Source of the DNA: Enterovibrio norvegicus_B
GTDB taxonomy: Bacteria > Pseudomonadota > Gammaproteobacteria > Enterobacterales > Vibrionaceae
Direction of reading: 5' to 3'
DNA length: 64,000 nt
Assembly: GCF_002876705.1 (NCBI RefSeq)
Contig: NZ_MDAG01000015.1
Location: forward strand, 19,828-83,827
Position numbers and translations under genes: made by a program. Below the pieces are notes generated by a model. That model ran no database searches. It was given only the letters and a program-made list of their open reading frames with translations, and was not told where the DNA came from. Below are positions 1 to 9,100 of the stretch, piece after piece (within the stretch, counting starts at the first letter, position 1; every line of letters begins with the position of its first letter).

Positions 1-326
1 CGTGCAGCTTCGCGCGCGAGCGCTTGTGTTTTACCAAGCTGATGGAATGCGGCGACTAACCCATAGAAACGCCCACCACTGGCCGTGGCAAGTTCTGAGC
101 GCGCAAAAGATTTCACTTCTGAATGACGAGCATCGAAGAAGCTAATGATTTGCTCTTGCTTGTTGTCGCGTAGGAATGCGAGGTGTGTGGTGCTTTGCGT
201 TTCTAAGTCGCTGCTATGTGACTCAAGAAAAAAGATAGCCAGCAGGGTGAGAGGCGTAATACTCAGCACCAGAAAAGCTAACATCAGCTTGTGCTGAAGT
301 CGCTTGAACTTCTGTTTTTTTTGCAT
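1..326 (-). CDS. N-terminal part of a membrane sensor protein (runs off the window edge)
   Basis: The reading frame opens at the ATG at 326, with AGGCAG-like ribosome-binding sequence just upstream, and is still open at base 1, giving about 108 residues. A basic start is followed by one membrane segment (about residues 13-32) and then a charged, probably periplasmic stretch rich in Glu, Asp and Ser. This is the usual front end of a sensor histidine kinase or methyl-accepting chemotaxis protein. No catalytic domain is visible, so the class cannot be decided here. From memory, the V. cholerae neighbour of rsmC is a sensor kinase/response regulator hybrid, which would fit. It is transcribed in the same direction as rsmC, 212 bases downstream of it. 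Confidence 0.6.
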   Translation of the reverse strand, partial: MQKKQKFKRLQHKLMLAFLVLSITPLTLLAIFFLESHSSDLETQSTTHLAFLRDNKQEQIISFFDARHSEVKSFARSELATASGGRFYGLVAAFHQLGKTQALAREAA

Positions 327-511
327 GTCTCTGCCTGAAAATAAGAAATCAAAAGGCAAGTCCACTAACCCATTTTGGCGATTTTGACGAGTTATGTACT
401 GCAGCCTTACAGGATTGACCGTGTCAAAAATCCTTATACTGACTTAATTTTTCTTGGCAAGTAAGTTATCAATGAAGCGCGTGCGAGTGCTCAGTTTTAA
501 CGTTTTTAACG

Positions 512-531
512 AAGGGCTGCGAACAGCCCTT
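512..531 (-). terminator. Hairpin after rsmC
   Basis: An 8-bp stem (AAGGGCTG / CAGCCCTT) closes a CGAA loop directly after the rsmC stop codon. Neither strand has a clean U-run behind it, so rho-independent termination is only possible. Confidence 0.4.
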
Positions 532-538
532 TGTCGGC

Positions 539-1564
539 TTAACGGTTTTTAATTGCGTGATAAATCGCAAACTTGTTGTTCTTAGCCGGTGTGTCGCAAT
601 GGCCAAATGCCGCTTCGATAAAAGGCGGATAGCGAAGGAAACTGTTTGCCACAATCATTAACTGCCCCTGTTTCGACAAAAATGACGTGGCTTTCTCTAG
701 GAAGGTTTCCGTTGCCGCATAATGTGTTTTCAAGCCAGCGTGGAATGGAGGATTGCTAATGATACTGTCGAACGTTGACGTGACGGCGCTATATACATCA
801 GATGCGAAAACCTCTCCGTCAAGATTGTTAAAACGTAAGGTTTCTTTTGCAGATGCAACCGCAAGCGCGCTGATATCCACCATGGTGATATGCGTATCAG
901 GATAGCGCAGTTTAATGGCGGTACCGATAACGCCAGCGCCACAACCAAAGTCAAGCACTGTGCCTTTTAGCGGTGGTAATGTGTCCAGCAGAAGTTTGCT
1001 ACCTGCATCTAATTCGCCATGACTGAAAACGCCAGGCAATGAGCGAATTGTGATGGTGTCTTGCCCCAGAGAAAGCGGGTAGCTTTTAAACCATGCATCA
1101 AGCACAAATGGTGTAGGTTCGTTGATGCATTGTCCCCAGTAGAAACTGCATCGGCGGGCAGTGTCGAACTTGGTGACTTTGCCGTAAGGCGCGAACATCT
1201 TTTCGATGCTGCGAACACCACTGCGGTTTTCACCCACCACCACGATTTCAGTGTCTTTACCTAACGCTGCCATCAGCATCGAAAGCAAGAATTCCGCTTC
1301 GGCTTTTGCTTTTGGCCAATACAACAACACCATGTCGACATTCGGTGCTTTTTGGTATGTATCACCAAACTGGACATCCAACTGGGTGTAACGCGACATT
1401 TGATTCGCGTACGCCAAATTGGTGGTGAAAATACTCACGCTAGCGGCATGTTCACACAGTTCGGTGGCGAAAGTGTCTTCCAGCTCACCGGCGAGCAATA
1501 CATGCTTACCTTCAAAGTACTCAAGTTGACGAGCCACTACTTGGCTTGGGGTGCTGTAAGACAT
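539..1564 (-). CDS. rsmC: 16S rRNA (guanine(1207)-N(2))-methyltransferase RsmC
   Basis: Uses S-adenosylmethionine to methylate G1207 of 16S rRNA in the small ribosomal subunit. The 341-residue protein has the usual two-lobed layout: a degenerate N-terminal methyltransferase-like half and a catalytic C-terminal half with the SAM-binding DFGCGAG loop (205-211) and the NPPF target-base motif (271-274). The frame stays open 25 codons further upstream to 1639, but the ATG at 1564 begins the conserved MSYSTPSQ sequence, has GAGGCG before it, and gives the family length (about 340 in E. coli). Its neighbours are a sensor gene downstream and a PerM-type permease upstream. Confidence 0.93.
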   Translation of the reverse strand: MSYSTPSQVVARQLEYFEGKHVLLAGELEDTFATELCEHAASVSIFTTNLAYANQMSRYTQLDVQFGDTYQKAPNVDMVLLYWPKAKAEAEFLLSMLMAALGKDTEIVVVGENRSGVRSIEKMFAPYGKVTKFDTARRCSFYWGQCINEPTPFVLDAWFKSYPLSLGQDTITIRSLPGVFSHGELDAGSKLLLDTLPPLKGTVLDFGCGAGVIGTAIKLRYPDTHITMVDISALAVASAKETLRFNNLDGEVFASDVYSAVTSTFDSIISNPPFHAGLKTHYAATETFLEKATSFLSKQGQLMIVANSFLRYPPFIEAAFGHCDTPAKNNKFAIYHAIKNR

Positions 1565-1650
1565 GAACGCCTCGACGTATAAAAAAATGAGCGCGGATTT
1601 TCCCACAAAGCGAGTCGTGAGGAAACTCTCCGCGCACACTAGATAGCGTT

Positions 1651-1676
1651 ATCGTTGCATTGTTTTGTGCAACGAT
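1651..1676 (-). terminator. Perfect 9-bp hairpin after the PerM-family gene
   Basis: ATCGTTGCA and TGCAACGAT form a perfect stem around an 8-base loop, 17 bases past the permease stop codon. It lacks a U-run, so it may act as a 3' end stabiliser or a weak terminator. Confidence 0.4.
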
Positions 1677-1692
1677 TTGGTGACGACTCAGA

Positions 1693-2778
1693 TTAGGAGT
1701 TGTCTTGTTTCTCTAGGAAGTGATGGAATTCAGTTTCATACATACGGAATAGCACCAGTGTCAGAGAGAAAATGACGGGCCCGTAAACCAAGCCCATCAG
1801 CCCGTAAACCTGCAAGCCACCGATCAGGGAGAAGAAAATCAACAGGGTGTTCATCCCTGAATTTCCCTGCATCAATAGAGGGCGCAATAGATTATCGACA
1901 GAACCAACAACTAACACGCCCCAACTCGCAAGAAATGCAGCCCACTGCCATTCACCAATCAGCAAAAGGTAGGCGGCCGCAGGCATCCAAATTAATGCTG
2001 TGCCGACGACAGGGATAAATGACGCAAATGCCATCATGGTTCCCCAGAATAGCCCCGGAAAACCCGCTACCCACATGGCAAAGCCACCCACAAAACCTTG
2101 AGCAAGGGCGGTGAGAAATGAGCCCATCACTGCGGATTTAGCGACCTTTTCTACTTCATCCAGCAAAGTGTCTTCTTGGCTTCGTGATAAAGGGCTGACA
2201 TGGCGCAGGGTTTGGATGATCTTGTCGTGATCGCGCAGCAAGAAAAACAGCACAAACAACATCAACAAGAAGTTGACGAAAACGCCGGTAACATCACCAA
2301 GAACACGTGAGCTGATACCAATCATTTCCGTACTCATTGACGACACCGTGGATGCTACGCGTGAAATCAATTCTTGTGAGTTAATGGAGTCTGCTGGAAG
2401 CCATTTGTCTAAAGTGCTGAGGGATGACTGCACGATAGGCATGGAAACAATTTCTTTTGCCCCGCCATGGGTCAACCAGGTATATGCATTGGTGAAGAAA
2501 TGAATCCCTTGCTGCAAAATGGCGGCGGCAACGAAAATCAAAGGGATGATGACAATGACTGTCAATAGAACGCATGACAGCGATGCTGCAATGTTCGGGT
2601 GTTTGCTGAATCTTCCTTCGATTTTTTCATGCAATGGGAAAAACAGCAGCGAAACGATGAAAGCAAGGACGATTGAACCCACATAGGGAGCGATCAAGGC
2701 GTAACAAGCGTAAGCTGCCAAAGCCAATGCGGCAATGAGCGTCCAGTGCTTAGGCTCAACTTTGTAAGAAGATGCCAC
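1693..2778 (-). CDS. AI-2E/PerM family inner-membrane permease (YdiK/TqsA-like)
   Basis: A 361-residue polytopic membrane protein of the AI-2E transporter (formerly UPF0118/DUF20) family. Hydrophobic stretches lie near residues 12-50, 60-85, 150-180 and 210-345, with a soluble region at about 90-145, as in E. coli YdiK and PerM. Family members are linked to autoinducer-2 export or Na+/H+ exchange, but substrates are mostly unknown and none can be read here. The start is GTG at 2778, with AAGGAGC suitably spaced before it. The gene stands alone between rsmC and a tiny plus-strand ORF. Confidence 0.85.
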   Translation of the reverse strand: MASSYKVEPKHWTLIAALALAAYACYALIAPYVGSIVLAFIVSLLFFPLHEKIEGRFSKHPNIAASLSCVLLTVIVIIPLIFVAAAILQQGIHFFTNAYTWLTHGGAKEIVSMPIVQSSLSTLDKWLPADSINSQELISRVASTVSSMSTEMIGISSRVLGDVTGVFVNFLLMLFVLFFLLRDHDKIIQTLRHVSPLSRSQEDTLLDEVEKVAKSAVMGSFLTALAQGFVGGFAMWVAGFPGLFWGTMMAFASFIPVVGTALIWMPAAAYLLLIGEWQWAAFLASWGVLVVGSVDNLLRPLLMQGNSGMNTLLIFFSLIGGLQVYGLMGLVYGPVIFSLTLVLFRMYETEFHHFLEKQDNS

Positions 2779-2878
2779 AGATAGGCTCCTTATTTGTTCT
2801 TCTCCAGATTATCTGGTGAACAGTGTAGTGTGAAGACTATGATACGTTGTGACTTTCAACGGAAAAAGGGTAAATGTG

Positions 2879-2986
2879 ATGGGATGTTGTGAAGGGCAGT
2901 GTCAGTCCAAAAAACGACGCAGATTCAATGCGCCTCTCGTTTGCCTTGTCGTGCTTGCCATTCTTGTGGTGATTTTCTGGCAGTAA
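2879..2986 (+). CDS. Very small Cys-rich single-pass membrane protein, uncharacterised
   Basis: A 35-codon ORF starts at the ATG at 2879, with AAAGGG seven bases upstream, and ends at TAA 2984-2986. The N-terminus is MGCCEGQC, with three Cys in a CCxxxC pattern. A basic KKRRR stretch follows, then a strongly hydrophobic tail (about residues 18-34) that would span the inner membrane with the Cys/Arg end probably in the cytoplasm. A strong terminator follows 27 bases later, so a short monocistronic transcript is plausible. I do not recognise the family. From memory V. cholerae also has a short hypothetical gene at this place beside hemL. The Cys cluster suggests a metal or redox role, which is inference only. 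Confidence 0.55.
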   Translation: MGCCEGQCQSKKRRRFNAPLVCLVVLAILVVIFWQ

Positions 2987-3012
2987 CCCTCCGTGCAGGG
3001 CATCAACAGATA

Positions 3013-3045
3013 CGAAAAAAGCGGCGCATAACGCCGCTTTTTTCG
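3013..3045. terminator. Bidirectional terminator between the small ORF and hemL
   Basis: A perfect 14-bp stem (core GCGGCG/CGCCGC inside an A-run and a T-run) with a 5-base loop. It is U-rich on either strand, so it can end both the small plus-strand transcript and hemL. Confidence 0.85.
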
Positions 3046-3068
3046 TTTAATGTGCGTTGCTTTAGCGG

Positions 3069-4355
3069 CTAGTTAGCCAGCGCTGCAAATGCGTTATCCG
3101 CCGCTTTCAACGTTGCCTCAAGCTCTTCTTCACCATGAGACAAAGAGGTAAAGCTTGCTTCAAAGGCTGATGGCGCCAAGTAAATACCTTGGTCCAGCAT
3201 CAAATGGAAGAAGCGTTTGAATTTCTCAATGTCACATTGTTGAACGTCTGCGAAACACGTGATGCTTTCTTTGTCGGTAAAGAAGAAACCAAACATGCCG
3301 CCCACTTGGTTAATTGCCAGTGGAACACCGTGCTTGTCTGCAGCCGCTTTAAAGCCTTCTGCAAGACGCTTCGTGATACTCGCAAGTTGTGCTTCGTTGC
3401 CTTCTTTACGAAGTTCATTCAGTGCAGCTTCACCGGCAGCCATCGCAACAGGGTTACCTGACAATGTGCCCGCTTGGTAAACAGGGCCTGTTGGTGCAAT
3501 GTATTCCATGACTTCACGACGACCACCAAATGCACCTACAGGCATGCCACCGCCGATCACTTTACCCAGCGTGGTTAGGTCAGGCGTGATCTTGTAGTGC
3601 GCTTGTGCACCGCCTAGTGCAACACGGAAACCTGTCATCACTTCATCAAAGATCAACAGTGCGCCGAACTCATCACACAATGCGCGAAGGCCTTCATGGA
3701 AACCTGGTTGTGGAGGAATGCAATTCATGTTGCCTGCGACAGGTTCTACGATAATGCACGAAATGTCTTCAGGGTATTGCTCGAATGCTGCGCGAACAGA
3801 ATCAAGGTCATTGAAGGTACACGTGAGGGTGTGCTTTGCAAAATCAGCAGGAACGCCTGGCGATGTTGGTTCGCCAAGTGTCAGTGCGCCTGAGCCTGCT
3901 TTCACGAGTAGGCAGTCAGCGTGGCCGTGATAACAGCCTTCGAACTTGATGAATTTGTCACGACGAGTAAAACCACGGGCGAGTCGGATGGCACTCATGG
4001 TCGCCTCTGTGCCTGAACTTACCATGCGCACCATTTCCATAGAAGGAACAAGCTGGCTCACAAGCTCAGCGAGGGTGATTTCACGCGCAGTCGGTGCACC
4101 AAAGCTTAAACCGCTTTGTGCTGCTTCAATCACTGCGTCACGAATGGCGGTGTTGTTGTGACCCAAGATCATTGGACCCCAAGAACCGACATAATCAATG
4201 TAAGCTTTGCCATCGGCGTCATAAATATACGCGCCATCAGCACGTTCGATAAAGATTGGGTCGCCGCCAACGCCTGCGAAAGCGCGAACAGGAGAGTTTA
4301 CGCCGCCAGGAATGGTTTTGCGGGCTTGTTGGAATAACTCGGCTGATTTGGTCAT
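3069..4355 (-). CDS. hemL: Glutamate-1-semialdehyde 2,1-aminomutase HemL
   Basis: A PLP enzyme that isomerises glutamate-1-semialdehyde to 5-aminolevulinate, the last step of the C5 route feeding haem, sirohaem and cobalamin rings. At 428 residues it has the family's usual length. The PLP-binding lysine is K265 in TLGKVIGGGMPVGAFGG, preceded by the FDEVMTGFR motif (236-244) and the substrate-loop SSGTEA (113-118). The ATG at 4355 has AGGAAAG upstream. The gene diverges from erpA, as it does in several Vibrionaceae, and the roughly 225-bp gap must hold both promoters. Confidence 0.97.
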   Translation of the reverse strand: MTKSAELFQQARKTIPGGVNSPVRAFAGVGGDPIFIERADGAYIYDADGKAYIDYVGSWGPMILGHNNTAIRDAVIEAAQSGLSFGAPTAREITLAELVSQLVPSMEMVRMVSSGTEATMSAIRLARGFTRRDKFIKFEGCYHGHADCLLVKAGSGALTLGEPTSPGVPADFAKHTLTCTFNDLDSVRAAFEQYPEDISCIIVEPVAGNMNCIPPQPGFHEGLRALCDEFGALLIFDEVMTGFRVALGGAQAHYKITPDLTTLGKVIGGGMPVGAFGGRREVMEYIAPTGPVYQAGTLSGNPVAMAAGEAALNELRKEGNEAQLASITKRLAEGFKAAADKHGVPLAINQVGGMFGFFFTDKESITCFADVQQCDIEKFKRFFHLMLDQGIYLAPSAFEASFTSLSHGEEELEATLKAADNAFAALAN

Positions 4356-4515
4356 GGTTCTTTCCTAGGCCATTAGTTCGTCGGTGTTAAATCTGACCGT
4401 ATTGTACGAGATGCGAGTAGATCAGGCGAGTTAGTTGATGCGTTTACTATCACAGACATGTCATTATTGACGGATATGAGGGATGATTGTTGAATGCTCT
4501 TTAGCGAAATGCACA

Positions 4516-4548
4516 ATACTTGACCATTTTAGTCGGGTATTGGATAAT
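4516..4548 (+). promoter_or_regulatory. erpA promoter overlapping an IscR type-1-like site
   Basis: A 25-bp imperfect palindrome at 4516-4540 (ATACTTGACC, then ATTTT, then AGTCGGGTAT) fits the published IscR type 1 pattern (ATASYYGACT...AGTCRRSTAT) at all but one position. It overlaps a sigma70 promoter: -35 TTGACC at 4520-4525, 17-bp spacer, -10 GATAAT at 4543-4548, which is 33 bases before the erpA ATG. The placement implies repression by [2Fe-2S]-IscR when clusters are plentiful, as known for E. coli erpA. iscR itself is not in the window. Confidence 0.75.
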
Positions 4549-4580
4549 GCAAACAATATAAAAGCGTATGTGAGGTAGAA

Positions 4581-4922
4581 ATGAGCGATACCAATTTGCC
4601 GTTGCAATTCTCTGAGACAGCGGCGAACAAGGTAAAAACGCTGATCCAGGAAGAGGAAAATCCGAACCTGAAACTGCGTGTATACATTACAGGCGGTGGT
4701 TGTAGCGGTTTCCAATACGGCTTTACGTTTGATGAAAGCGTGAATGACGGCGACATGACCATTGAAAAATCAGGGGTAACCTTGGTGGTTGACCCAATGA
4801 GCCTGCAATATTTACTGGGTGGTGTTGTTGATTACACCGAAGGGTTAGAAGGTTCACGTTTCTTCGTAAACAATCCAAATGCGACGACCACCTGTGGTTG
4901 TGGTGCGTCATTCAGTGTATAA
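4581..4922 (+). CDS. erpA: Iron-sulfur cluster insertion protein ErpA
   Basis: An A-type carrier that hands Fe-S clusters to apo-enzymes; in E. coli it is needed for the isoprenoid enzymes IspG and IspH. The 113-residue protein has the HesB/IscA fold signature with all three cluster cysteines: C41 in GGGCSGF and C105/C107 in TTCGCG near the C-terminus. GTGAGGTAG precedes the ATG. It is first in a plus-strand run ahead of the efflux genes, but the promoter just upstream carries an IscR-like site, so it probably responds to Fe-S status on its own. Divergent hemL makes tetrapyrrole, another iron-linked pathway. Confidence 0.96.
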   Translation: MSDTNLPLQFSETAANKVKTLIQEEENPNLKLRVYITGGGCSGFQYGFTFDESVNDGDMTIEKSGVTLVVDPMSLQYLLGGVVDYTEGLEGSRFFVNNPNATTTCGCGASFSV

Positions 4923-4999
4923 AGTATAAGACATGCTAAACGGGCTTGATGGATAGAGCCCGTTTTATTTTCTGCAGCAACCAAGTCAGGATAAACACT

Positions 5000-6091
5000 A
5001 TGGCTAATGCAGGCGCAATCACGTCTTACTTCTCTCAACGACCTTGGATCATCTCCTTGGTTCTCCTTGTTCTTCTCGTCTTTTGGGTTGGCAGCGGTCA
5101 CACCGATGACACGCAACCTGCGCAGTCCCAAGACGAAACGAAAGCCCCTCTTACGCGGGTGTCGGTCGATACTTTCTTTGCCGAACCGGTTACGCGTTCT
5201 ATCTCTTTGTATGGCCGAACGGCACCTGATCGCGAAGCGACGATTTCCTCTGAAGCTGATGGGCGCATTGTCAGTGTCAGTGTGAAAAAAGGCGCAACAG
5301 TGAAGAAAGGGGATCTGCTGTTGAATATCGACAAAGGCGATCGAAATGCGCAGTTAGAGCGTGCAAAGGCGCTACGTCTTGTTAGAACGAAAGAATATAA
5401 CGCGGCGAAGTCGTTGAAGAAAAAAGGGCTGCAAGGCGAAGTCGCGTTTTCGTTGGCTGAAGCAAACTTGATTGAAGCCCGAGCCAACGTGGAAAACTTG
5501 TCAATTGCACTTTCCCACACGCAAGTCCGAGCCCCGTTTAATGGCATTGTTGATGATGTGATGGTGGAGGTGGGTGATTACCTTGCGGTCGGCGATCCGA
5601 TTGCGAAAATCATCGATCTGGATCCCTTGATCGTCACAGCGGATGTCAGTGAAAAACACATCAGCCATATCGATGCCAACATGCCTGCCACCATTATTTT
5701 TGTGAGTGGTGATGAGCTTGAAGGCCGTCTTCGTTATCAGTCAAACACTGCCTCTCTAACAACCAATACCTTTGTCATTGAATTGGAAATTCCTAACCCT
5801 GAGCAAGCGATTCCTGCTGGGATCAGTGCCGAAGTGGATTTGCCTCTCGAAGAGCAAAGCGCCGTGAAGTTATTGCCTTCGATGTTGGCACTGGATGAGT
5901 CGGGAAATTTAGGGGTCAAAACCTTACTCGGCGACAAGGTCGCTTTTGTTTCGACCACGTTGGTCAAAGCTGAACAAGATGGCGTTTGGCTAGCAGGGCT
6001 TGGCGATCACGTTGACGTCATCACGAAAGGGCAAGGGTTTGTCCGAGATGGTGATGCGGTCATCGCTGTTCGTCAATCTGACGCACAATAA
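5000..6091 (+). CDS. RND efflux periplasmic adaptor (membrane fusion protein)
   Basis: Links an inner-membrane RND pump to an outer-membrane channel. The 363-residue protein has an N-terminal membrane anchor (about residues 15-32), a biotinyl-lipoyl-like half with SSEADGRIVSVSV, an alpha-hairpin around 120-170, the second lipoyl half at VRAPFNGIVDDV, and beta-barrel domains. I chose the ATG at 5000 (MANAGAITSYF), which has CAGGA before it, over an upstream in-frame ATG at 4946 that lies too close to erpA. The pump gene follows after 12 bases. This looks like the locus called vexL in V. cholerae by my recollection, which I could not verify. Confidence 0.9.
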   Translation: MANAGAITSYFSQRPWIISLVLLVLLVFWVGSGHTDDTQPAQSQDETKAPLTRVSVDTFFAEPVTRSISLYGRTAPDREATISSEADGRIVSVSVKKGATVKKGDLLLNIDKGDRNAQLERAKALRLVRTKEYNAAKSLKKKGLQGEVAFSLAEANLIEARANVENLSIALSHTQVRAPFNGIVDDVMVEVGDYLAVGDPIAKIIDLDPLIVTADVSEKHISHIDANMPATIIFVSGDELEGRLRYQSNTASLTTNTFVIELEIPNPEQAIPAGISAEVDLPLEEQSAVKLLPSMLALDESGNLGVKTLLGDKVAFVSTTLVKAEQDGVWLAGLGDHVDVITKGQGFVRDGDAVIAVRQSDAQ

Positions 6092-6103
6092 GGAGGCCTT
6101 GTT

Positions 6104-9100
6104 GTGAGAAGCTTGATTGATGCGTCGCTGGCACGCACGCGCACTATGGTGACCCTGCTACTGTTCTTATTTGTAGCAGGCGTATACACCTACCAAACCA
6201 TTCCGAAAGAATCCGATCCTGATATCACCATTCCTGTCATTTATGTGTCCGTGGGTCATGAAGGCATCTCACCGGAAGACGCTGAGCGCTTGCTTGTTCG
6301 TCCTGTTGAGCAAGAGTTGCGTTCGATTGAAGGCATTAAGGAAATGACCGCCATTGCCTCAGAAGGGCATGCCTCGGTAACGCTTGAATTTAACGTGGGT
6401 GTCGATTTAGAACAGGCCATGGCGGATGTGCGTGAAGCGGTGGATCTGGTCAAGCCTCGTTTACCTGAAGACAGTGATGAGCCCACCGTTAACGAAGTGA
6501 CGTTTGCCAGCGAGCAGCCTGTCCTGTCGGTGGCCCTATACGGTGATGTGTCCGAGCGTGCGATTGTAAAGATTGCGCGCAAACTTCAAGAGAAGTTAGA
6601 GAGCTTCAAGCAAGTGCTTGAAGTCGATGTGGCGGGTGATCGGGATGACGTGGTTGAGATCATCGTCGAGCCATTGCTGCTTGAAAGCTACGGCCTTGAC
6701 CAAGAAGCGATATTTAATCTTGTTGCCCGCAACAACCGTGTTGTTGCTGCGGGTTACGTTGATACAGGGTATGGGCGTTTTTCCGTAAAAGTCCCGTCCG
6801 TCTTTGAATCTGCACGTGATGTTCTTGAGTTGCCTATCAAGGTGGATGGTGTTCAGGTGGTAACCGTTGAAGACGTAGCGACGGTGCGACGCGGTTTTAA
6901 AGACCCTGAAAGCTTTGCACGACTAGACGGTAAACCTGCGATTGTTTTGGATGTAAAAAAGCGCGCGGGTGAAAACATCATTGAAACGGTGGAGTTGGTG
7001 AAAGCCGTGTTGGTTGAAGCGCAAAAACAACCGGAATGGCCTGCTGCACTGCAAGTGAAATACACATGGGATGGGTCTGATGACGTCAGATCCATGCTTT
7101 CTGATCTTCAAAACAATATCTTGTCTGCCGTCTTGCTTGTGGTGGTGGTGATCATCGCCATTTTAGGGGCGAGAACGGCATTTTTGGTGGGTGTGTCGAT
7201 TCCGGGCTCTTTCCTGACGGGTTTGGTCGTATTGTCACTGTTTGGCCTCACCGTGAACATCGTTGTGCTGTTCTCTTTGATCATGGCGGTGGGGCTGCTG
7301 GTGGATGGCGCGATTGTGGTGACCGAGTACGCCGACAGGCGTATGCGTGAAGGCATTGGTCGTAAACAAGCCTACCGAGAGGCTGCACATCGCATGTCGT
7401 GGCCGATCATTGCTTCTACCGCAACGACGCTAGTGGCCTTCGCCCCTTTATTGTTCTGGCCTGATATCACAGGCGAGTTCATGAGGTACATGCCGCTCAC
7501 CTTGATAGCGACGTTGTTTGCTTCCTTGGTGATGGCATTGCTTTTTGTCCCTGTTCTCGGGAGCTGGTTTGGTAAGCCTTTGGCTCTGTCTGATAAGCAG
7601 CAAGCGCGTATGCAAGCTATCGAGAACGGCGATTTCAATGAAGCACGAGGCATTACGCGTGCCTACATCAATACGCTAAAAGTCGCTATTCACCATCCGC
7701 TTAAAATCCTGTTTTCTGCGCTATTAGTCGCTTTCGTGGTGGGTTTTGCGTACAACAAATCAGGGCTAGGTACTGAATTCTTCCCTGATGTTGATCCTGC
7801 TTTCTTTAATATTAAAGTCCGCTCTCATGGTGACCTTTCAATCTACGAAAAAGACGTATTGATGAAAGAAGTCGAAGCACGTGTTCTAGGAATGGATGAA
7901 ATAGAAAGCGTCTATACCCGAACAGGCGGAGAAGATGAAATCGGCGTTATTCAGATGAAGCCTGTCGATTGGCAAGATCGTCGTAAAGTGAAGGAAATCA
8001 TTGCGGAACTTCGTGAAGAAATGGCAGATCTTGCGGGCCTTGAATTGGAATTTAAAAAGCCAGATGCAGGGCCGCCAAGTGAACAGGATCTCTCCATTGA
8101 AGTGACGTCAGACGTTAACAGTGACATCGAGCCTGCGGCAAGACAACTTCGTGCACTGTTGGAGCAGAATGTCGCTTTTACTAACTTGAGCGACACCCTC
8201 ACTAAGCCCGGTATTGATTGGTCGATTGATATTGATCGCGCTGATGCTGCAAGGTTTGGTGCTGATGCCACGCTGGTGGGGAATACGGTTCAGTTCGTGA
8301 CGAATGGTTTGAAAATTGGTGATTACCTGCCAGACGATGCTGACGAAGAAGTCGATATTTTGGTGCGTTACCCAGAAGATAAAAGGGACATTGGTCGGTT
8401 CGATGAACTCAGAATCAAAACTGAATACGGGTTAGTGCCGATTATCAATTTCGCGAAGATCACCGCCGAGCAAAAGCAAGGGAATATCGATCGCGTTGAT
8501 GGTAAGCGTGTGGTCAAAGTGATGGCAGACATGGCTGAAGGGTACAACTTGAGCCTTGAGTTGCCGACACTGACGGCGCAAATCGATGCGTTAGGGCTGC
8601 CAAGTGGTGTGGAAACCATCGTGCGGGGTCAAAACGAAGAACAGAACAACAGTCAGTCCTTCTTGATCACTGCATTTGTCGCGGCACTGGCCGCGATGGC
8701 GATCATTTTGATCACTCAGTTCAACAGCTTTTATCAAGCCTTCTTGATTTTGAGTGCCGTCCTGTTCTCCACGGTAGGCGTTTTCCTTGGCTTGCTTATC
8801 TTCCAGCGTCCATTTGGTGTGATCATGTCTGGGGTTGGGGTGATCACTTTGGCGGGTATCGTGGTGAACAACAACATTGTTCTGATTGATACCTACAATG
8901 TGTTGCGTCGCCAAGGCCTCGCGAAAGCAGACGCTATATTGCGAACCGGGGCACAGCGTTTGAGGCCCGTGTTACTGACGACAGTGACGACGATTCTCGG
9001 TCTGATGCCCATGGTGTTAGAGATGAACGTTGACTTGGTGAACCAAGGTGTCGAATTTGGTGCGCCAAGCACGCAGTGGTGGTCTCAACTTGCGACGGCG

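Noticed and set aside
5098..5547. Long minus-strand frame antisense to the efflux adaptor gene
   Set aside because: A shadow of the real gene; codon pattern and protein families support only the plus-strand frame. Many other antisense frames in the window were dismissed for the same reason.
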